A stretch of DNA of 64,000 nt from Arthrobacter sp. P2b (GTDB lineage Bacteria; Actinomycetota; Actinomycetes; Actinomycetales; Micrococcaceae), in NCBI RefSeq assembly GCF_900168295.1, contig NZ_FVZL01000003.1, positions 310,001 to 374,000 of the forward strand, in the 5' to 3' direction. The position numbers were made by a program, and so were the translations under genes. Shown here in pieces: positions 43,016 to 50,743 of the stretch (positions are counted from its first letter, which is position 1; each line of letters begins with the position of its first letter). The notes under the pieces were generated by a model. The model was given only the letters and a program-made list of their open reading frames with translations, ran no database searches and was not told where the DNA came from.

Positions 43016-43590
43016 CGAGAATGCTGATTATTGGACCTCCCGGTTCGGGCAAGGGTACGCAGGCGGAAAGGATCTCGGAGCGCCTCGGCGTTGTTGCGAT
43101 CTCCACCGGCGACATCTTCCGCGCCAATGTAAAGGGCGAAACGCCGCTTGGCATTGAAGCCAAGAAGTACATGGATGCGGGCGACTTTGTTCCGGACAGC
43201 GTCACCAACAAGATGGTGCGCGACCGCCTCAGCGAGGCCGACGTCGAAAGCGGCTTCCTGCTGGACGGCTACCCGCGCACCACAGCGCAGGTGGATTACC
43301 TCGACGAGATCCTCGCCAAGGGCGACGAGAAGCTCGACGTCGTCCTGCAGCTGACTGCCGACGATGAGGAGCTGGTGCACCGCCTCCTCGGCCGGGCCAA
43401 GGAAACGGGCCGGAGCGACGACAACGAAGCCGTCATCCGCCACCGCCTTGACCTGTACCACGAGCAGACCGAAGCCGTGGTGGCGAAGTATGCCGAGCGC
43501 GGCATCCTCACCCAGGTTGACGGCATCGGCCCGATCGATGAAGTGACCGACCGCGTGATGCAGGCCATCAAGGCGGCACAGGCGGCCTGA
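43012..43590 (+). CDS. adk: Adenylate kinase
   Basis: 192 residues, the short form without the long zinc-type LID. The P-loop GPPGSGKGTQ is at residues 8-17, FLLDGYPRTTAQ near 84-95 gives the AMP/core contact, and the LID RLLGRAKETGRSDDN is short. It converts ATP + AMP to 2 ADP. Translation is probably coupled to secY. Confidence 0.98.
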   Translation: MTRMLIIGPPGSGKGTQAERISERLGVVAISTGDIFRANVKGETPLGIEAKKYMDAGDFVPDSVTNKMVRDRLSEADVESGFLLDGYPRTTAQVDYLDEILAKGDEKLDVVLQLTADDEELVHRLLGRAKETGRSDDNEAVIRHRLDLYHEQTEAVVAKYAERGILTQVDGIGPIDEVTDRVMQAIKAAQAA

Positions 43591-43607
43591 TCCAGGCACT
43601 GATTTCC

Positions 43608-43638
43608 GAGGCTCCTCCCGGTACACGGGAGGAGCCTC
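43608..43638 (+). terminator. Hairpin between adk and map
   Basis: A perfect 13-bp stem, GAGGCTCCTCCCG with its complement, encloses GTACA. No run of T follows, so it may be a weak terminator or an RNA-processing or stability hairpin. map starts 22 bases later, and its ribosome site follows the stem. Confidence 0.5.
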
Positions 43639-43660
43639 AGCCATTTGAAAGGAACACACC

Positions 43661-44488
43661 ATGGCCTTTGGCCAGCCCCGCATCGAATACAAAAACAACG
43701 CCCAGATGCGCACCATGCACGAGGCAGGACTGGTCCTGAGCCGTGCCCTGGACGCTGCTGTTGCCGCCGCGGTGCCCGGTGTGACCACCAAGCACCTCGA
43801 CGACGTGTTCGCCGCCGTCCTGAACGAAGCCGGCGCGAAGTCCAACTTCCTCGGGTACCACGGGTTCCCGGCCAGCATCTGCACGTCCGTCAACGACGAG
43901 GTGGTGCACGGCATCCCGGGCAGCCGCGTGCTGCAGGACGGCGACATCATCTCGATCGACGGCGGTGCCATCGTGGACGGCTGGCACTCCGATTCGGCGC
44001 GGACCGTCATTGTGGGAACCGCCGATTCCGAGGACCAGCGGCTCTCGGACGTCACCAACGCCGCCATGTGGCGGGGGATCGCGGCGCTGGCCACAGGCAC
44101 ACACGTGGGCGACATCGGCGCGGCTATCGACGACTACGTCTCGTCCGTCCCCGGGAAACCACTGGGCATCCTCGAGGACTACGTGGGCCACGGCATCGGC
44201 TCCGAAATGCACATGGCGCCGGACGTCCTGAACTACCGCACCAACCACCGCGGGCCCAAGATCAAGCCCGGCCTTTGCCTCGCGATCGAGCCCATGCTGG
44301 TGCGCGGCGGCATTGAGACCGCCGTGCTGGAGGACGACTGGACCGTGGTGACTACCGACGGCAAGCGGTCCTGCCAGTGGGAGCATTCCGTGGCCGTCCA
44401 TGAGAAGGGCATCTGGGTGCTTTCAGCGCCCGACGGCGGAGCGGAGCACCTTGTGCCGCTCGGCGTCACCCCTGTGCCCATCCCCTAG
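43661..44488 (+). CDS. map: Methionine aminopeptidase, type I
   Basis: 275 residues. Metal ligands are visible in order: Asp in DGGAIVDGWHSDSART (two Asp), His in GHGIGSEMHMAP, Glu in AIEPMLV and Glu in WEHSVAVHEKG. It removes initiator methionine from nascent proteins. The adk-map pair in the spc region is standard. The stop lies at the edge of the palindromic repeat 44489-44555. Confidence 0.97.
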   Translation: MAFGQPRIEYKNNAQMRTMHEAGLVLSRALDAAVAAAVPGVTTKHLDDVFAAVLNEAGAKSNFLGYHGFPASICTSVNDEVVHGIPGSRVLQDGDIISIDGGAIVDGWHSDSARTVIVGTADSEDQRLSDVTNAAMWRGIAALATGTHVGDIGAAIDDYVSSVPGKPLGILEDYVGHGIGSEMHMAPDVLNYRTNHRGPKIKPGLCLAIEPMLVRGGIETAVLEDDWTVVTTDGKRSCQWEHSVAVHEKGIWVLSAPDGGAEHLVPLGVTPVPIP

Positions 44489-44555
44489 CCCATGTAAGTA
44501 GCAGTAGTTGTCGTTATGGCGCGCCAAAACGACAACTACTGCGACCTAGTTGGGG
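44489..44555. repeat. Palindromic repeat, CCCAACTRGGT family, copy 2
   Basis: The inner arms GCAGTAGTTGTCGTT are perfect and the loop is ATGGCGCGCCA. The right end CCTAGTTGGG and the AAAACGACA segment match the element at 9840-9905. The left outer end (CATGTAAGTA) has diverged. It lies between convergent map and the HTH gene. Confidence 0.85.
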
Positions 44556-44564
44556 AAGGCCCTC

Positions 44565-44786
44565 TTAGTCTTCCGCAGAGCCGTCCGGCACCCACCGCAG
44601 CAGGTCGCCGGGCTGGCACTCCAGCACCTCGCACAGGGCCTCGAGTGTGGTGAACCGCACCGCCTTGGCCCGCCCGTTCTTAAGCACCGCCAGGTTCGCC
44701 GGCGTGATTCCCACGCGCTCTGCGAGCACGCCGACAGGCATCTTCCGTTTGGCCAGCGCCACATCGATATCCACGATGATCGCCAT
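44565..44786 (-). CDS. Small Cro/CI-type HTH regulator
   Basis: 73 residues, almost entirely a helix-turn-helix: LAERVGITPANLAVLKNGRA near residues 21-40, then TLEALCEVLECQPGDLLRWV near 49-68. This is the YozG-like group that often pairs with a DUF2975 membrane protein, as here. Its start overlaps the upstream gene's stop (ATGA). It probably represses its own operon; targets are unknown. Confidence 0.9.
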   Translation of the reverse strand: MAIIVDIDVALAKRKMPVGVLAERVGITPANLAVLKNGRAKAVRFTTLEALCEVLECQPGDLLRWVPDGSAED

Positions 44787-45277
44787 CAGATCACCTCGTC
44801 CAGCTCGGACCGCAGGTGCTTGGCCTCGGCGTCACGGGCCACCGCCTGCGCCAGCAGCGTCCGGAGCACCAGCACGATCAGTGCCACACCGGCAATCATG
44901 AGCGAGGCGCCGCAGATCAGCAGGACGACGCCAGGCGCCACCTCTCCCGGAGCCAGCAGCACGGCGATCCCGAACATCAGCAGCGATACCACCGCAATGG
45001 CGCCGAAGATCACGTCAACGTAGCGGAACGCGCCGTGGGAGAAGACCGTCCCCTTCCGCACCATGGTCAGCAGCCGCCAGACGCACACCGCCGTGACCTG
45101 CACGCAGACGATGCCCAGGACCACAATCGCCAGCAGCGCGATGCGCGGGCCGGTGGGTGCGCCCGCTTCCTCCATGTCAATGGACAACAGCGGCACCATC
45201 CATACCTGCACGAACAGTGAACCGGCGAGGACCAGCGCAATGACGATGCGCAGCGCCAGGACCGTTAGCTTTCCCAT
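44786..45277 (-). CDS. DUF2975-type small membrane protein
   Basis: 163 residues with four predicted membrane helices (about residues 7-27, 46-67, 92-110 and 121-143). The last part is a helical, charged tail (AVARDAEAKHLRSELDEVI). Length, helix pattern and the overlapping HTH gene fit the DUF2975 family, of unknown function. GGAGAAGTTC precedes the ATG. AT-rich sequence at 45300-45335 (TATCGATA and neighbours) is the likely promoter region. Confidence 0.8.
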   Translation of the reverse strand: MGKLTVLALRIVIALVLAGSLFVQVWMVPLLSIDMEEAGAPTGPRIALLAIVVLGIVCVQVTAVCVWRLLTMVRKGTVFSHGAFRYVDVIFGAIAVVSLLMFGIAVLLAPGEVAPGVVLLICGASLMIAGVALIVLVLRTLLAQAVARDAEAKHLRSELDEVI

Positions 45278-45386
45278 GAACTTCTCCTTTATCGGGCAAC
45301 AGTCGAATTCTATCGATATTCAATAGGTTAAACAATGCGGTGCTGTCGCGGCTGGGCGCTCGGGTGGTGCGGGGCAGAATGGGCGC

Positions 45387-46385
45387 ATGGGATCTCTCAC
45401 TGATGTGCCCGGTATCCGGGTTGGCCATGTCCAACGGAACGACGCCGGCTGGCTCACCGGAGTGACGGTGGTCCTGCCGCCGCCGGGCACTGTGGGCTCA
45501 GTTGATGTCCAGGGCGGCGGGCCCGCCACGCACGAGACCGATGCGCTGGATCCCACCAGCCTTGTCAGCGTTGTGGACGCCGTGGTGCTGACCGGAGGCA
45601 GTGCTTATGGCCTCACCTCCGCCGGCGGCGTCCAACGGTGGTGCGAGGAAAACGGCCGTGGCTTCGCCGTACCCGGGGGAGTGGTGCCCATCGTCCCGGC
45701 AGCAGCGATCTTCGACCTGGGCCGCGGCGGCGACTTCTCCGCACGTCCGACGCCGGAGATGGGCTACGCGGCTACGGCGGCGGCTGCGGGGGAGAAGGAA
45801 GGGCATGACGTCGGACGCGGCAACGTGGGCGCCGGCACCGGGGCGCTTCTTGGCAGGACCTTCAAAGGCGGAGTAGGCACGGCGTCCGTCACCCTCGACA
45901 GTGGAGTTGTGGTTGCGGCGCTAGCAGTCGTTAATGCCTTGGGGCTACCGATAGTTAACCCCGGTCCGGTGGTTGAGCCTGCCAAAACGCTGGATTTCGA
46001 CAAGCTCAATCACCGGGAGGACAAGCTCAATCACCGGGAGGACAAGCTCAACGGTCCGGCGCCGCTGAACACAACCCTTGTTGTGGTCGCGACTAATGCC
46101 GTTCTGGACGTGGCGGAGTGCAAACGGACTGCCGCTGCTTCACACGCCGGGATCGCCAGGGCGCTGAATCCAAGCCACACCCTCGCTGACGGGGACACCG
46201 TCTTCTGCCTGGCAACGGGCGGCTTGGCACTCGACCGCAGCGACGAAACCGCCCGGCAGATCAGTCTCATCACGCTGCAAAGCGCGGCAGCCGACGTCGT
46301 CCGCTTGGCCATTTTGGACGGCGTGGCCAGCGCCGAACCCGTCAGCACTCCGGCCGGGGATTATGGTGTGTACGGTGCCGAGTAG
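45387..46385 (+). CDS. P1-family (DmpA-like) self-processing aminopeptidase or related hydrolase
   Basis: 332 residues. The start MGSLTDVPGIRVGHVQRNDA, the AVVLTGGSAYGLTSAGGVQ segment near 65-83 and VGAGTGALLGRTFKGGVGTA near 149-168 are typical of the S58/DmpA family. The family is made as one chain and cut before a Ser/Thr nucleophile. The likely cut is near LNTTLVVVATNAV (about residues 228-240). Directly before it is a repeated heptad, DKLNHRE twice and then DKLN, encoded by a REP-like hairpin (45966-46050). This reads as an insertion in the processing linker. The substrate is unknown. Confidence 0.88.
   Translation: MGSLTDVPGIRVGHVQRNDAGWLTGVTVVLPPPGTVGSVDVQGGGPATHETDALDPTSLVSVVDAVVLTGGSAYGLTSAGGVQRWCEENGRGFAVPGGVVPIVPAAAIFDLGRGGDFSARPTPEMGYAATAAAAGEKEGHDVGRGNVGAGTGALLGRTFKGGVGTASVTLDSGVVVAALAVVNALGLPIVNPGPVVEPAKTLDFDKLNHREDKLNHREDKLNGPAPLNTTLVVVATNAVLDVAECKRTAAASHAGIARALNPSHTLADGDTVFCLATGGLALDRSDETARQISLITLQSAAADVVRLAILDGVASAEPVSTPAGDYGVYGAE
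45966..46016. repeat. REP-like hairpin inside a coding sequence
   Basis: CCGGTGGTTGAGCCTGCCAAAA and ATTTCGACAAGCTCAATCACC GG form imperfect inverted arms. They match the arms of the intergenic palindrome at 50684-50741 (TTTCGACAGGCTCAACCACC). It is read in frame within the P1 peptidase. Confidence 0.75.
45999..46050 (+). repeat. 21-bp tandem repeat, about 2.5 copies
   Basis: The unit GACAAGCTCAATCACCGGGAG occurs perfectly twice (45999-46019 and 46020-46040), then its first 10 bases again. It encodes DKLNHRE and arises from the right arm of the REP-like hairpin. Confidence 0.95.
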
Positions 46386-46400
46386 GTTACTATTGCCGAT

Positions 46401-46429
46401 TTAACTTTTACGGCGAGACAGAGTAGTGT
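46401..46429 (+). promoter_or_regulatory. Candidate infA promoter
   Basis: TTAACT and TAGTGT with a 17-base spacer, 16 bases after the peptidase stop. The leader to infA is about 120 bases. Confidence 0.55.
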
Positions 46430-46557
46430 TGTTTGTTGGTTGTCTGGACTGCCGCGCCCTCTTTGGGCCTGGAGCCGGCAATCGATCCAACAAAAACGTT
46501 CGTGGCCATGCGCGGTGCAATCCGGCAGGGCTGCGGCAACAACAGTTAGCGGAGGGT

Positions 46558-46779
46558 ATGGCCAAGAAGGACGGGGTCATTGAGATCGAAGGCGTTGTGA
46601 CCGAGGCGCTGCCTAATGCGATGTTTCGCGTTGAGCTCACCAACAAGCACATCGTTCTGGCACACATCTCTGGAAAGATGCGTCAGCACTACATCAGGAT
46701 CCTCCCCGAGGACCGCGTAGTGGTGGAGCTGAGCCCGTACGACCTCACCCGTGGTCGTATCGTCTACCGCTACAAGTAA
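46558..46779 (+). CDS. infA: Translation initiation factor IF-1
   Basis: 73 residues ([20 protein letters not shown]), a single S1-type OB fold ending [18 protein letters not shown]-1 occupies the A site during initiation. AGCGGAGGGT precedes the ATG; the open frame upstream to 46426 is noncoding leader. rpmJ follows after 69 bases. Confidence 0.98.
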   Translation: MAKKDGVIEIEGVVTEALPNAMFRVELTNKHIVLAHISGKMRQHYIRILPEDRVVVELSPYDLTRGRIVYRYK

Positions 46780-46848
46780 ATTGCTGGGCGGCTTCAGCGC
46801 GAGCTGCTGTCGCTCCAGTTGACCAACTGTTACACGCAAAGGAATGCC

Positions 46849-46962
46849 ATGAAGGTCAAGCCGAGCGTCAAGCAGATCTGCGAAAAGTGCAAAGTGATCC
46901 GCCGTAATGGCCGGGTCATGGTGATCTGCGAGAACCCGCGCCACAAGCAGCGCCAGGGCTAA
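46849..46962 (+). CDS. rpmJ: 50S ribosomal protein L36
   Basis: 37 residues ([20 protein letters not shown]...). The zinc-binding pattern C-x2-C-x12-C-x4-H is complete (CEKC, ICENPRH), so this is the zinc-containing C+ form. It is normally found between infA and rpsM, as here. AAAGGAATGCC precedes the ATG. Confidence 0.97.
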   Translation: MKVKPSVKQICEKCKVIRRNGRVMVICENPRHKQRQG

Positions 46963-47136
46963 TTCCCTTCATCGGGAAATCCTGGGTTGCTAACCCACGC
47001 AAGTAAATAAAGGCAGCACAAGCTGATCTGGGACGTATGGAGCCCGGGCAGCTAACCCCCGGTCGGAGGCTGGGGCCGCACAGAACGTGCGGGTGTACTG
47101 CCTACGACCTCCGGTTTATCAAGGAGTACTGCCACT

Positions 47137-47511
47137 ATGGCTCGTCTCGCTGGCGTAGACATTCCCCGCGAAAAGCGGCTGGAAATTGCGCTTACTTACA
47201 TCTACGGCGTGGGCAAGACCCGTGCACACGAAACCCTGGCTGCCACTGGCATCAGCGCTGACGTCCGTGTTAAGGACCTCACCGATGCCCAGCTGGTTGA
47301 GCTGCGTGACTACATTGAAGGCAACTACAAGGTTGAGGGTGACCTTCGCCGCGAAGTAGCAGCTGACATCCGCCGCAAGGTTGAAATCGGCAGCTACGAA
47401 GGCCTGCGCCACCGCAAGGGCCTGCCCGTACGCGGTCAGCGTACGAAGACCAACGCGCGTACCCGCAAGGGCCCGAAGCGTACCGTCGCCGGCAAGAAGA
47501 AGGCCCGTTAA
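47137..47511 (+). CDS. rpsM: 30S ribosomal protein S13
   Basis: 124 residues ([34 protein letters not shown]). The basic C-terminal tail ([20 protein letters not shown]) contacts P-site tRNA. The 174-base gap after rpmJ has no gene. AAGGAGTACTGCCACT precedes the ATG. Confidence 0.98.
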   Translation: MARLAGVDIPREKRLEIALTYIYGVGKTRAHETLAATGISADVRVKDLTDAQLVELRDYIEGNYKVEGDLRREVAADIRRKVEIGSYEGLRHRKGLPVRGQRTKTNARTRKGPKRTVAGKKKAR

Positions 47512-47565
47512 AATCCCCGCCGGGATTAACGGAGCTTTCCCCAATAACTTTCTGTAGGAGAAAAA

Positions 47566-47967
47566 ATGCCCCCGAAGACTCGTGGCGCGGTTCGCAAGCC
47601 GCGTAAGAAGGACAAGAAGAATATCGCGCTTGGCCAAGCGCACATCAAGAGCACTTTTAACAACACCATCGTTTCCATCACGGATCCGACCGGCGCTGTT
47701 ATCTCTTGGGCTTCCTCAGGTGAGGTTGGCTTCAAGGGCTCGCGTAAGTCCACCCCGTTCGCTGCCCAGATGGCTGCTGAAGCCGCTGCCAAGCGTGCGC
47801 AGGAGCACGGCATGCGCAAGGTAGACGTTTTCGTCAAGGGTCCGGGTTCCGGACGCGAGACGGCAATCCGTTCGCTGCAGGCCGCTGGCCTCGAGGTTGG
47901 CTCCATCCAGGACGTCACCCCCGCAGCGCACAACGGCTGCCGCCCGCCGAAGCGCCGCCGCGTCTAA
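47566..47967 (+). CDS. rpsK: 30S ribosomal protein S11
   Basis: 133 residues. [20 protein letters not shown] and the C-terminal [15 protein letters not shown] are typical. S11 lies on the 30S platform near the E-site mRNA. rpoA comes next without an rpsD between them. Confidence 0.98.
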   Translation: MPPKTRGAVRKPRKKDKKNIALGQAHIKSTFNNTIVSITDPTGAVISWASSGEVGFKGSRKSTPFAAQMAAEAAAKRAQEHGMRKVDVFVKGPGSGRETAIRSLQAAGLEVGSIQDVTPAAHNGCRPPKRRRV

Positions 47968-47985
47968 GGCTTTCCCGCCGCATGA

Positions 47986-48017
47986 GCTTGCCCGGACCGT
48001 CGATGGTCCGGGCAAGC
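47986..48017 (+). other. Perfect 13-bp hairpin between rpsK and rpoA
   Basis: GCTTGCCCGGACC and its complement enclose GTCGAT. No T-run follows. Its place inside an operon suggests a partial attenuator or a processing site that sets the rpoA dose. Confidence 0.7.
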
Positions 48018-48097
48018 CCAGCGCGTTAAGTCTTCAGACCGAATTTCCACCACCTGTGTTGCGTCATATAGCGGATGCTCGCCGAAAGGAAACCTAA

Positions 48098-49108
48098 GTG
48101 CTCATTGCACAGCGCCCCACCCTCTCCGAAGAGGTAGTCTCCGAAAACCGTTCGCGTTTCATCATTGAACCGCTGGAACCGGGCTTCGGCTACACCCTCG
48201 GAAACTCCCTCCGCCGTACCCTGCTCTCCTCCATCCCCGGTGCTGCCGTAACCAGCATCCGGATCGATGGCGTGCTGCACGAGTTCACCACGGTTCCGGG
48301 TGTCAAGGAAGATGTCACTGAGATCATCCTGAACATCAAGAGCCTCTCGGTTTCCTCCGAGCACGACGAGCCGGTTGTCGCTTACCTGCGCAAGCAGGGC
48401 CCCGGAGTCGTCACCGCCGCGGACATCGCTCCGCCGGCCGGCGTCGAATTCCACAACCCGGATCTGCACATTGCCACGCTGAACTCGAAGGGCAAGTTCG
48501 AACTCGAACTGACCATCGAGCGCGGCCGCGGCTACGTTTCGGCAGCTCAGAACAAGTCCGGCGACGCAGAGATCGGCCGTATCCCGGTCGACTCCATCTA
48601 CTCGCCGGTGCTGAAGGTTACTTTCCGCGTGGAAGCAACCCGTGTTGAGCAGCGCACCGACTTCGACAAGCTGATTGTCGACGTCGAGACCAAGCAGGCC
48701 ATCGCCCCGCGCGATGCCGTCGCTTCCGCAGGCACCACCCTGGTGGAACTGTTCGGTCTGGCCCGTGAGCTGAACACCGCAGCTGAAGGTATCGAGATCG
48801 GCCCGTCGCCCACCGACGCTGCCCTGGCAGCCGACATGGCACTGCCGATCGAGGATCTGGACCTCACCGTCCGTTCCTACAACTGCCTCAAGCGTGAGGG
48901 CATCCACACCGTGGGTGAACTCGTTGCACGCTCCGAGGCTGACCTGATGGACATCCGCAACTTCGGTGCAAAGTCCATTGACGAGGTCAAGGCAAAGCTG
49001 GTTGAACTGGGCCTGTCCCTCAAGGACTCGCCTCCCGGTTTTGACCTCGCAGCACGCGCCGCAGCAATCGAAGAGGACGACGCCGCCTTCGGCGACGACG
49101 AACTCTAA
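48098..49108 (+). CDS. rpoA: DNA-directed RNA polymerase subunit alpha
   Basis: 336 residues from GTG after GAAAGGAAACCTAA. The N-terminal domain (about 1-230) holds [20 protein letters not shown], which dimerises to start polymerase assembly. The C-terminal domain (about 255-315) has [20 protein letters not shown] and the [13 protein letters not shown] helix that bind UP elements and activators. An acidic tail ends the protein. Confidence 0.99.
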
Positions 49109-49176
49109 ACCAGACCTTGGCCGGCGGGCTGCACCATGGTGTGCGGTCCACGGCTTCCACATGAGGAGAAACAATT

Positions 49177-49752
49177 ATGCCTACCCCCACTAAGGGTCCG
49201 CGCCTCGGAGGCGGCCCGGCTCACGAGCGCCTCATGCTCGCGAACCTGGCAGCATCCCTGTTCGAGCACAAGCGGATCACCACCACGGTGACCAAGGCCA
49301 AGCGCCTGAAGCCGTACGCAGAGCGACTGGTGACCTTCGCCAAGCGCGGCGACCTGGCTTCCCGCCGCCGCGTCCTGGGCCTGATCAGCAACAAGGGCGT
49401 CGTCCACGAGCTGTTCACCGACATTGCCCAGGCAGTGGAGAACCGCGATGGCGGCTACACCCGCATCACCAAGATCGGCAACCGCAAGGGCGACAACGCT
49501 CCCATGGCTGTCATCGAACTGGTTCTCGAGCCGGTTTCCGCCAAGCAGGCCGTAGTCGCCGAGGCTACCCAGGCTGCTGCCAAGGCTGCTCCGGCTGCCG
49601 AGGAAGCTCCCGAGGCCGAGGTCGCCGAGACCGAAGCTGCTGAGGCTCCCGCCGCTGAAGAAACTGCGACTGAAGAAGCTGCCACCGAAGAGGCTCCGGC
49701 CGCTGAGGAAGCTGCTGAAGCTCCCGCTGCCGAGGAAAAGGACGCGAAGTAA
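49177..49752 (+). CDS. rplQ: 50S ribosomal protein L17 with acidic low-complexity tail
   Basis: 191 residues against about 120 in many bacteria. The L17 core ends near residue 120 ([18 protein letters not shown]). The last 65 or so residues are almost only Ala, Glu, Pro and Thr ([20 protein letters not shown]). L17 is near the tunnel exit. It is the last gene of the alpha cluster before a terminator that overlaps truA. Confidence 0.97.
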   Translation: MPTPTKGPRLGGGPAHERLMLANLAASLFEHKRITTTVTKAKRLKPYAERLVTFAKRGDLASRRRVLGLISNKGVVHELFTDIAQAVENRDGGYTRITKIGNRKGDNAPMAVIELVLEPVSAKQAVVAEATQAAAKAAPAAEEAPEAEVAETEAAEAPAAEETATEEAATEEAPAAEEAAEAPAAEEKDAK

Positions 49753-49770
49753 TTCGCTGATTTTCTTCGC

Positions 49771-49786
49771 ATAGACTTAAGTCTAT
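49771..49786. promoter_or_regulatory. 16-bp perfect palindrome / possible leaderless truA promoter
   Basis: ATAGACTTAAGTCTAT is self-complementary. It contains TAGACT (49772-49777), the -10 hexamer seen at other promoters here, and its last two bases are the A and T of the truA ATG (49785). A start 8 bases after the hexamer would fall on that ATG. No ribosome site precedes it. Confidence 0.5.
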
Positions 49787-50678
49787 GAACGACCAAAAAC
49801 CCGCGGCCCCCGTTTTGGGGGGCGGCGGGTTTTTGCGTGTCCGGCTTGATTTGTCCTACGACGGCGGCCCCTTCAGCGGGTGGGCATTGCAGCCGGGCCT
49901 GCGGACAGTCCAGGGCGTCCTGGAGGAAGCGCTGCAGCTCCTGGTCCGCCGCCCCGTCCGCGTCACCGTTGCCGGGCGGACCGACGCCGGCGTGCACGCA
50001 CGCGGGCAGGTGGTCCACCTGGACCTCACCGAAGCCGAGTGGCTGGGACTTCCGCGCGGGCACGAACTCGATCCCGCCGTCGCCATGCTCCGCAGGATCC
50101 GCGGGGCACTGAGCCGCATCCTCGGCGACCTCACCGGGGCCGTCGAGGTGCATCGGATCTCGCTGGCGCCTCCCGGCTTCGACGCCCGCTTCTCGGCCCT
50201 CTGGCGGCGCTACAGCTACCGGATCGCCGACGGCCCCGCCCTCTGGGACCCGCTGGGCCGCTACTCCACCCTGTGGCACAAGAACCCGCTGGACGTGTCC
50301 CTGCTCAACGAAGGTGCCTCCAAGCTGCTGGGGCTCCAGAACTTCCTCGCCTTTTGCAAGCCTCGCGAGGGGGCCACCACCATCCGCGAGCTGCAGCGCT
50401 TCGAGTTCACGCGTGCGGAGGACGGCGTCATCGTCGCCACCGTGCAGGCCGACGCGTTCTGCCACAACATGGTGCGCGCCCTCATCGGCTCTGCCCTGTA
50501 CGTGGGGGAGGGCGTTGTGGAACCGGGCTGGCTGCATGAGCGGCTGCTGGCGAAGAAGCGCGACGCAAAGTCCGTGCTCGCCGCGCCGCATCCGCTGGTC
50601 CTGGAGGAAGTGGCCTACCCGTCCGACGACGAGCTGCTGGCCCGCGCCGAGCTGACAAGGGCCCTGCGGGAGACCTGA
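49785..50678 (+). CDS. truA: tRNA pseudouridine synthase A
   Basis: 297 residues. The catalytic Asp lies in VAGRTDAGVHARGQVVHLDL (about residue 67). RVRLDLSYDGGPFSGWALQP and CHNMVRALIGSALYVGEG are typical. TruA makes pseudouridine at positions 38-40 of tRNA anticodon arms. The first 16 residues (MNDQKPAAPVLGGGGF) are encoded by an intrinsic terminator. Family members usually begin at the RVRLDLSYDG strand, so TTG 49833 is an alternative start. Confidence 0.95.
   Translation: MNDQKPAAPVLGGGGFLRVRLDLSYDGGPFSGWALQPGLRTVQGVLEEALQLLVRRPVRVTVAGRTDAGVHARGQVVHLDLTEAEWLGLPRGHELDPAVAMLRRIRGALSRILGDLTGAVEVHRISLAPPGFDARFSALWRRYSYRIADGPALWDPLGRYSTLWHKNPLDVSLLNEGASKLLGLQNFLAFCKPREGATTIRELQRFEFTRAEDGVIVATVQADAFCHNMVRALIGSALYVGEGVVEPGWLHERLLAKKRDAKSVLAAPHPLVLEEVAYPSDDELLARAELTRALRET
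49795..49834 (+). terminator. Rho-independent terminator of rplQ within the start of truA
   Basis: AAAAACCCGCGGCCCCC pairs with GGGGGGCGGCGGGTTTTT around GTTTT, with a full T-run. It begins 10 bases inside the truA reading frame. Confidence 0.88.
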
Positions 50679-50683
50679 CCCCT

Positions 50684-50741
50684 GTGGTTGGGTTTCGACA
50701 GGCTCAACCACCGGTGGTTGAGCATGTCGAAACCCAACCAC
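50684..50741. repeat. Palindromic repeat between convergent genes
   Basis: Nearly perfect arms of about 28 bases (GTGGTTGGGTTTCGACAGGC and complement) meet at CGG. It occupies the whole gap between the truA and kinase stops and should fold in both transcripts. It is the same family as the hairpin inside the peptidase gene at 45966. Confidence 0.88.
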
Positions 50742-50743
50742 CG

